Assembly (NCBI RefSeq): GCF_013201705.1
Contig: NZ_CP053837.1
Coordinates: forward strand, 1,984,001-2,048,000
Length of the DNA stretch: 64,000 nt
Direction: 5' to 3'
DNA from: Aliarcobacter faecis
GTDB taxonomy: Bacteria > Campylobacterota > Campylobacteria > Campylobacterales > Arcobacteraceae
The notes beneath the pieces were generated by a model. That model did not search any database. It was not told the origin of the DNA and was given only the letters and a program-made list of their open reading frames with translations. This document shows, piece after piece, positions 59,738 to 64,000 of the stretch (positions are counted from its first letter, which is position 1; the number at the start of each line of letters is the position of its first letter). The translations under genes were made by a program, and so were the position numbers.

Positions 59738-60922
59738 TTATGAAAATGCTCGTTTAAACTCTGGGTAAGCTTCTAATCCGCACTCTTCAACATCTAATCC
59801 TTGCATCTCTTGATCTTTTTTTACTCTTAAAGGTAATATTTTATTTATAATATATAAAGCTATATAAGAGCTTACAAAAGCAAATACTCCTACAACTACA
59901 ACACCTTTTAATTGACCTAAGAATGTTATATCTTCGCCATTTGAAGCAAAAATTCCAACAGCTAATGTTCCCCAAACTCCACATACTAAGTGTACAGATA
60001 AAGCTCCTACTGGATCATCTATTCTTAATTTATCAAACATAAATACACCAAAAACAACTAGTATTCCACCAACTGCACCTATTAAAACTGGCATATAGAT
60101 ATTAAATAAATCTGCTCCAGCAGTAATTGAAACCAAACCACCTAAAGCTCCATTTAAAATCATCGTAATATCAAATTTTTTAAACATTATTTGCATAATT
60201 ATTGCAACCATAATTGCCCCACTTAAACCAGCAGTATTTGTATTTAATATTGTAAGAGCAACTAATTCAGCATTCTCTTTAGAAGATATACTTCCAACAC
60301 TTCCTCCATTAAATCCAAACCAACCAATCCAGAGTAAAAAAGCTCCTAAAGTTACCAAAGGTATATTTGAAGCAGGAATAACTCTTATTCCACCCTCTTT
60401 TGTATATCTTCCAGCTCTTGCACCAATTATTAAAATAGCTGCAAGTAAAGCCCAACCACCAGTACTATGAATAACTGTTGAACCAGCTAAATCATGCATT
60501 GTTATATTAAATATTGTATTTTCTAAGAAATTTGTTCCCCAAGTTATATTTACAGCGATTGGATATAAAACTGCTCCCATTATTATAGTAAAAAGTGATA
60601 ATGGAATAATTCTAGCTCTTTCACTAACTCCACCACTTATAATATTTATAGCTTTCCCAACAAAAGCCATTTGGAATAAGAATGTTGCATATTTACTCAT
60701 AGTATCACTTCCAAAATCTCCAAAAGCTAAAGAGTAACCTATCAATAAAAATGATAATGAGGCAATTGAATAAATTAGAATATTTATAGTTAAAACAGAA
60801 GTAACATTTTTTGTTCTTACAATACCAGCTTCTAACATAGCAAAACCAGGAACCATAAAAATAACTAATGTCATTGCAAACAGTGCGTAAAGTGTATCAA
60901 TAATAAATGGTATTGAATCCAT
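59738..60922 (-). CDS. amtB: ammonium transporter
   Basis: A trimeric ammonia channel of about 11 membrane helices, 394 residues. DSIPFIIDTLYALFAMTLVIFMVPGFAMLEAGIVRTKN is the usual start. The twin-His pore residues lie in LAGSTVIHSTGGWALLAA and SVHLVCGVWGTLAVGIFA. It is followed by glnB 49 bp downstream, the arrangement in which PII plugs the channel. A palindrome lies ahead of its start, and the ribosome binding site is AAAGGACGG. Confidence 0.97.
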   Translation of the reverse strand: MDSIPFIIDTLYALFAMTLVIFMVPGFAMLEAGIVRTKNVTSVLTINILIYSIASLSFLLIGYSLAFGDFGSDTMSKYATFLFQMAFVGKAINIISGGVSERARIIPLSLFTIIMGAVLYPIAVNITWGTNFLENTIFNITMHDLAGSTVIHSTGGWALLAAILIIGARAGRYTKEGGIRVIPASNIPLVTLGAFLLWIGWFGFNGGSVGSISSKENAELVALTILNTNTAGLSGAIMVAIIMQIMFKKFDITMILNGALGGLVSITAGADLFNIYMPVLIGAVGGILVVFGVFMFDKLRIDDPVGALSVHLVCGVWGTLAVGIFASNGEDITFLGQLKGVVVVGVFAFVSSYIALYIINKILPLRVKKDQEMQGLDVEECGLEAYPEFKRAFS

Positions 60923-60948
60923 GAAATCCGTCCTTTTAGAGTATAAAC

Positions 60949-60958
60949 CCAGCGCTGG
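60949..60958 (-). promoter_or_regulatory. GC-rich palindrome in the amtB leader
   Basis: CCAGCGCTGG is a perfect 10-bp palindrome, the only such GC-rich block for hundreds of bases. It lies about 27-36 nt before the amtB ATG, upstream of the ribosome binding site. It could be an operator or a small mRNA hairpin. No sigma-54 signature is near it. Confidence 0.4.
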
Positions 60959-61112
60959 ACGAGCAGTATTCTATCTAATAAAACTTTAAACTAAGTTTAT
61001 ATTATGAGTATTTAATGAACAACTTTATAAATTTATAGATATTTTTTTACATATTAAGCATATATTAAGTTTATTATGTTTCTAATTAACTATCAAATAA
61101 ATATAGTTATTA

Positions 61113-61118
61113 TATAAT
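61113..61118 (+). promoter_or_regulatory. -10 element of the ankyrin-glnD transcript
   Basis: TATAAT, 26 nt before the ATG of the ankyrin gene, with ATAGGAAA as ribosome binding site. The gap from amtB (222 bp) otherwise shows no gene. Confidence 0.5.
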
Positions 61119-61144
61119 TAATAAAAATAAAATAATAGGAAAAT

Positions 61145-63073
61145 ATGCTAAATAGTTTATTAGTAAAAAATAGAGCTTTTACAAAAGAAGATTTAATTGA
61201 AGAGTTAATTAATCCAAATAGCAATCGTGAAAAACTAGATGAGATTTATAAATCTATTAAAGTTGATTTAAACTCTTTAGAAATTGAAAATGAACCAATT
61301 TTACATATTTGCTGTAAAAAAGATATATTTGAGTCTGTTTCATGGCTACTTGAAAAAAAAGTAAATATCTCTAAACAAAATATATACAAAGAGACTGCAG
61401 CATTTTATGCAATATACTCAAGAAATAGTGCAATGTTACAACTTTTAGTAGATTATGGTACGAATGTAAACCACTTAAATATCTCAAATCGAACAATTTT
61501 ACAAGAGGCTTTAAATAGTGCAAATGGTTCAGTTATTAGATATCTTTTACAAACTACAACTCTTTTTAACAATATTGATATTCATGGGAATAATCTTCTT
61601 TTTGATGCTGTTTTAAACCCAAATAATAATACTTTACAACATATAGCATCCCTCAAGCAAATTGATATAAACCATATCAATAAGACTGGAAACACTATTT
61701 TACACCTAAAAAATGTACTTGAGAATAACACTCTTGCACAATTTTTAATAGGGCTTGGGGCAAATCCAACAATCCCTAATACCAAGGGAGAAAGCTTTCT
61801 TTTTTATCTTGTTCAAAAAGGTGCAAGTAGTATAAAACTTATAAAATATATCTCTAGTATGAAATTTAATTTTAATCTAAAAAATAGTTCAAATAGAACA
61901 ATTTTAATGGAAGCTATATCAACTTATATGCAAATTCCAATTAGAAATGAAGTAAAAAGAGATGGTCAATATAAACTAATCTTAGAAATTATGAATTTAA
62001 ATATTGATATAAATGTAACTGATTCAAAAGGTGAAACTGCTTTTTTCTATGCTTTAAGAAGTGAAGATAAAGATTTAATTTTAGAGTTTTTTAGAAACTT
62101 TAAAATAGATGTAAATCAAGATAATACCGATGGTATTAGCCCATTTTTATATCTAATTTTAGGTGGAATAAAAAATAAAGAGCTAATAAAACCATTTATT
62201 GATAAAGGTGCAAATCCAAACTTAAAGAATTTTCATAGAAAAAATATTGTAGAAATTTTAATTGATATTATTTTACATATTGAAAATGGTCAAAAATTAG
62301 ATGATATTTATAGAAAACTCATCCAATTAAATGGTCACTATAGAACTATTTTAGAGATAATTATTAAATACTATAGTATTGATGTAAATGCCCTAAATTA
62401 TAAAAATGAACCACTATTTTTTAGTTCTATTTTAAATTTTAACTTTAAACTATTTGCTATTTTAAAAACAAGAACAATAAATTTAAATAAAAAAGATAAA
62501 GCAGGAAATAATATTATTTTTAGATTAGTTGAACAAAATAACAAAGATTTAATCAAAGATAAAAAACTATATTTAAATACAATAAGAACTTTAGTAAATG
62601 CAGGAATTAATATAGATGAAAAGAATTCTGATGGTTTTACAATCTTACATATTGCTATCACTCAAAAATGTGAGGATACTATAAAATTAATCTTTAATCT
62701 TCAAGCCGATTTTTTTGCGAAAGATAAAAATGGAAGAAATATTATGCACTTAATTATCCTAAATAATGCTTCAAAATATTTTAATTTTATTCATAATATA
62801 AATAAAGGAATAGTTGAAGTTGCTGATTATTATGGTGTAAAACCTATAAACTATGCTGCTTTTATGGGTAAATATGAGCTTGTTCTTGCTATGATAAATG
62901 AGAAAATTTCAATAGAAAATAAAGAGAAAAAACATCCAAATATTCTTAAGTTTTTAGAAAAATATCATCTAAATCTTATCTCTTTATCACAAAAAGCAAA
63001 AAATGAAATTGACAAGAAAAAGATAGAAGAGCTTGTCTTAAATATGAAAAAAGAGTTTAAAATTGCACAATAA
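61145..63073 (+). CDS. ankyrin repeat protein
   Basis: A 642-residue cytoplasmic protein without signal peptide or membrane helix, made almost entirely of about a dozen or more ankyrin-type repeats. Repeat cores include NISNRTILQEAL, DIHGNNLLFDAV, NKTGNTILHLKNV, NTKGESFLFYLVQ, NSSNRTILMEAI, DSKGETAFFYAL, NTDGISPFLYLI, DKAGNNIIFRLV, NSDGFTILHIAI, DKNGRNIMHLII and DYYGVKPINYAA. Such repeats form an elongated protein-binding surface. A lysine-rich helical end closes the protein. It overlaps the glnD-type gene by 11 bp, so both are made from the same transcript and may interact. No eukaryotic-effector features such as a secretion signal are seen. Confidence 0.88.
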   Translation: MLNSLLVKNRAFTKEDLIEELINPNSNREKLDEIYKSIKVDLNSLEIENEPILHICCKKDIFESVSWLLEKKVNISKQNIYKETAAFYAIYSRNSAMLQLLVDYGTNVNHLNISNRTILQEALNSANGSVIRYLLQTTTLFNNIDIHGNNLLFDAVLNPNNNTLQHIASLKQIDINHINKTGNTILHLKNVLENNTLAQFLIGLGANPTIPNTKGESFLFYLVQKGASSIKLIKYISSMKFNFNLKNSSNRTILMEAISTYMQIPIRNEVKRDGQYKLILEIMNLNIDINVTDSKGETAFFYALRSEDKDLILEFFRNFKIDVNQDNTDGISPFLYLILGGIKNKELIKPFIDKGANPNLKNFHRKNIVEILIDIILHIENGQKLDDIYRKLIQLNGHYRTILEIIIKYYSIDVNALNYKNEPLFFSSILNFNFKLFAILKTRTINLNKKDKAGNNIIFRLVEQNNKDLIKDKKLYLNTIRTLVNAGINIDEKNSDGFTILHIAITQKCEDTIKLIFNLQADFFAKDKNGRNIMHLIILNNASKYFNFIHNINKGIVEVADYYGVKPINYAAFMGKYELVLAMINEKISIENKEKKHPNILKFLEKYHLNLISLSQKAKNEIDKKKIEELVLNMKKEFKIAQ

Positions 63074-64000
63074 TATAATAAACGAATTTGCAGTTGCAAA
63101 AAATTTCAAACAAAAATATAAAGATTATTTAAACTTCTCAAACAAAAAAATAACAAAAGATTTTTGTTTGAATCACACAAAAGAAACTGATTCTTTTTTA
63201 CTTGAACTATATAGTTTTATTTTAAAAAAACACTTTAGTAATTTTCAACCAACTCTAAATCAAATACCAATATCTTTCATAGCTTTAGGCTCTTATGGAA
63301 GAAAGGAGTTATGTCTTTATTCCGATATTGACATTATGATTATCTATCAAGATATTGGTGCTTATAATATTGAAAAAATCATTGAGAATTTTGTATCTTT
63401 TGCTTGGGATTGTGGATTAAGACTTGGTCTTAGAGTTGTAAAAATAGATGAGATAGATAAAATATCACTTGATGACATCACAATTAAAACCTCTTTTTTA
63501 GAATCAAGATTTATATTTGGTTCAGAAATTTTATATTTAAATTATGAAGATGAGTTAGAAAAAATTCGAACTGTAAATAAAGAACTATTTTTACAAGCTA
63601 AACTTCTTGAACGAAAAAATAGACTTATTAAATATCCACTTTCAATGCAAGTAAATCTAAAAGATGGTTATGGGGCAATAAGAGAAGCAAATATGCTTTG
63701 GTGGATAGCAAATGTAATATATGGAGTTAAAAATACAAAAGATTTAATAGGTAAGAAATTTACGAATATTGAATACAAAAGGTATAAAAACTCTTTAAAT
63801 TTTATATTTTTAGTACGAAATACTCTACATTTAATAAGTAAAAGAAAACTAGATATTATTACTTATGATATTTTACCCGAACTTAGTAGTAAACTAAACT
63901 TCTCAAATGAGTTTTTATTTATGAAAGCTCTTTTTCAAGACTTACATATTATTCATAATTTCAGTGCAAATATTATAAAAAAACTTTTTAGTGGAACTTT
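63063..64000 (+). CDS. glnD: GlnD-type [protein-PII] uridylyltransferase, 3' part missing
   Basis: The frame opens at TTG 63063, inside the ankyrin gene, 7 nt after AAGAG, and runs off the window after 312 codons. SFIALGSYGRKELCLYSDIDIMIIY is the nucleotidyltransferase motif with Asp-x-Asp. VNLKDGYGAIREANMLWWIANV matches the GlnD L-K-x-x-x-G-x-x-R-x-x-x-x-x-W segment. GlnD adds UMP to PII when glutamine is low and removes it when high; HD and ACT domains should follow beyond the window. Its nearness to glnB and amtB supports the call. DUF294-type nucleotidyltransferases share the motif, so some doubt remains. Confidence 0.8.
   Translation, partial: MHNNIINEFAVAKNFKQKYKDYLNFSNKKITKDFCLNHTKETDSFLLELYSFILKKHFSNFQPTLNQIPISFIALGSYGRKELCLYSDIDIMIIYQDIGAYNIEKIIENFVSFAWDCGLRLGLRVVKIDEIDKISLDDITIKTSFLESRFIFGSEILYLNYEDELEKIRTVNKELFLQAKLLERKNRLIKYPLSMQVNLKDGYGAIREANMLWWIANVIYGVKNTKDLIGKKFTNIEYKRYKNSLNFIFLVRNTLHLISKRKLDIITYDILPELSSKLNFSNEFLFMKALFQDLHIIHNFSANIIKKLFSGT

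Noticed and set aside
60923-61144. sigma-54 promoter for amtB
   Set aside because: No TGGCAC-N5-TTGC-type sequence is present on the minus strand; only -10-like boxes are seen.

Overview
The window is strongly AT-rich, gene-dense chromosomal DNA from a Campylobacterota bacterium, most likely of the Arcobacter group (Aliarcobacter/Arcobacter). This rests on the HP0268-type protein next to miaB, the run lpxC - thrB - infB - rbfA - rimP, ilvC followed by a YibQ-type protein and dprA, FliW, CcoG, class II DAHP synthase, and a pyruvate kinase. Codon use looks uniform. I see no insertion sequence, prophage, integrase, CRISPR array, rRNA or tRNA. It reads as core chromosome, and the less ordinary signals lie in the short intergenic gaps and in a few uncharacterised proteins.

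Layout. 1-8.5 kb: a 50-residue membrane peptide, pyk, then dnaE-surE-86 aa protein (minus), a DJ-1 protein, and two tandem FlgO-like lipoproteins. 8.5-16.7 kb: pyrG-recJ (minus), ccoG (minus), a double-thioredoxin periplasmic protein, argD, and plsY-folB (minus). 16.8-28 kb: a twelve-gene plus-strand run nadA-nadC-DHH-M23-lpxC-tsaB-like-thrB-ylxR-infB-rbfA-rimP-ribD with overlaps or very small gaps. 28-31.8 kb (minus): HP0268 protein, miaB, DUF374 acyltransferase-like protein, and a GspL/PilM-like one-TM protein. 32-39.4 kb: nusA-cysS, rpsF-ssb-rpsR, holA, fliW, rnr. 39.4-47.9 kb: ilvC, YibQ-like protein, dprA, murC cluster (minus), RCK-type protein (minus), tgt, gatC, ArsC/Spx-like protein. 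47.9-52.3 kb: serB-tal and aroG (minus), metF-ruvX. 52.3-56 kb: FmdE-like gene behind a Crp/Fnr box and a strong hairpin, acpS, a lone ABC permease, panC, META lipoprotein. 56-64 kb: rimO-tilS, pyrC-glnB and amtB (minus), an ankyrin protein, and a glnD-type gene cut by the window end.

How the genes work together. The plus-strand run joins NAD synthesis, cell-wall and lipid A enzymes, threonine and riboflavin synthesis with translation initiation and 30S assembly. The right end is a nitrogen-signalling block: PII (glnB), ammonium channel (amtB), a GlnD-type uridylyltransferase, and an ankyrin protein whose stop codon overlaps the glnD start.

The strongest candidates for something undescribed are: (1) a perfect TTGAT-N4-ATCAA box, -10 element and roughly 75-nt hairpin transcript at 53.11-53.24 kb, which looks like an oxygen/redox-controlled small RNA or leader in front of an FmdE-like gene; (2) two genes whose TATAAT box sits 6-7 nt before the ATG, implying leaderless mRNAs; (3) symmetric shared -10 elements between divergent genes; (4) a GspL-like protein in a tRNA-modification cluster. 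Promoters, terminators and RNAs here are read by eye and have no expression support.
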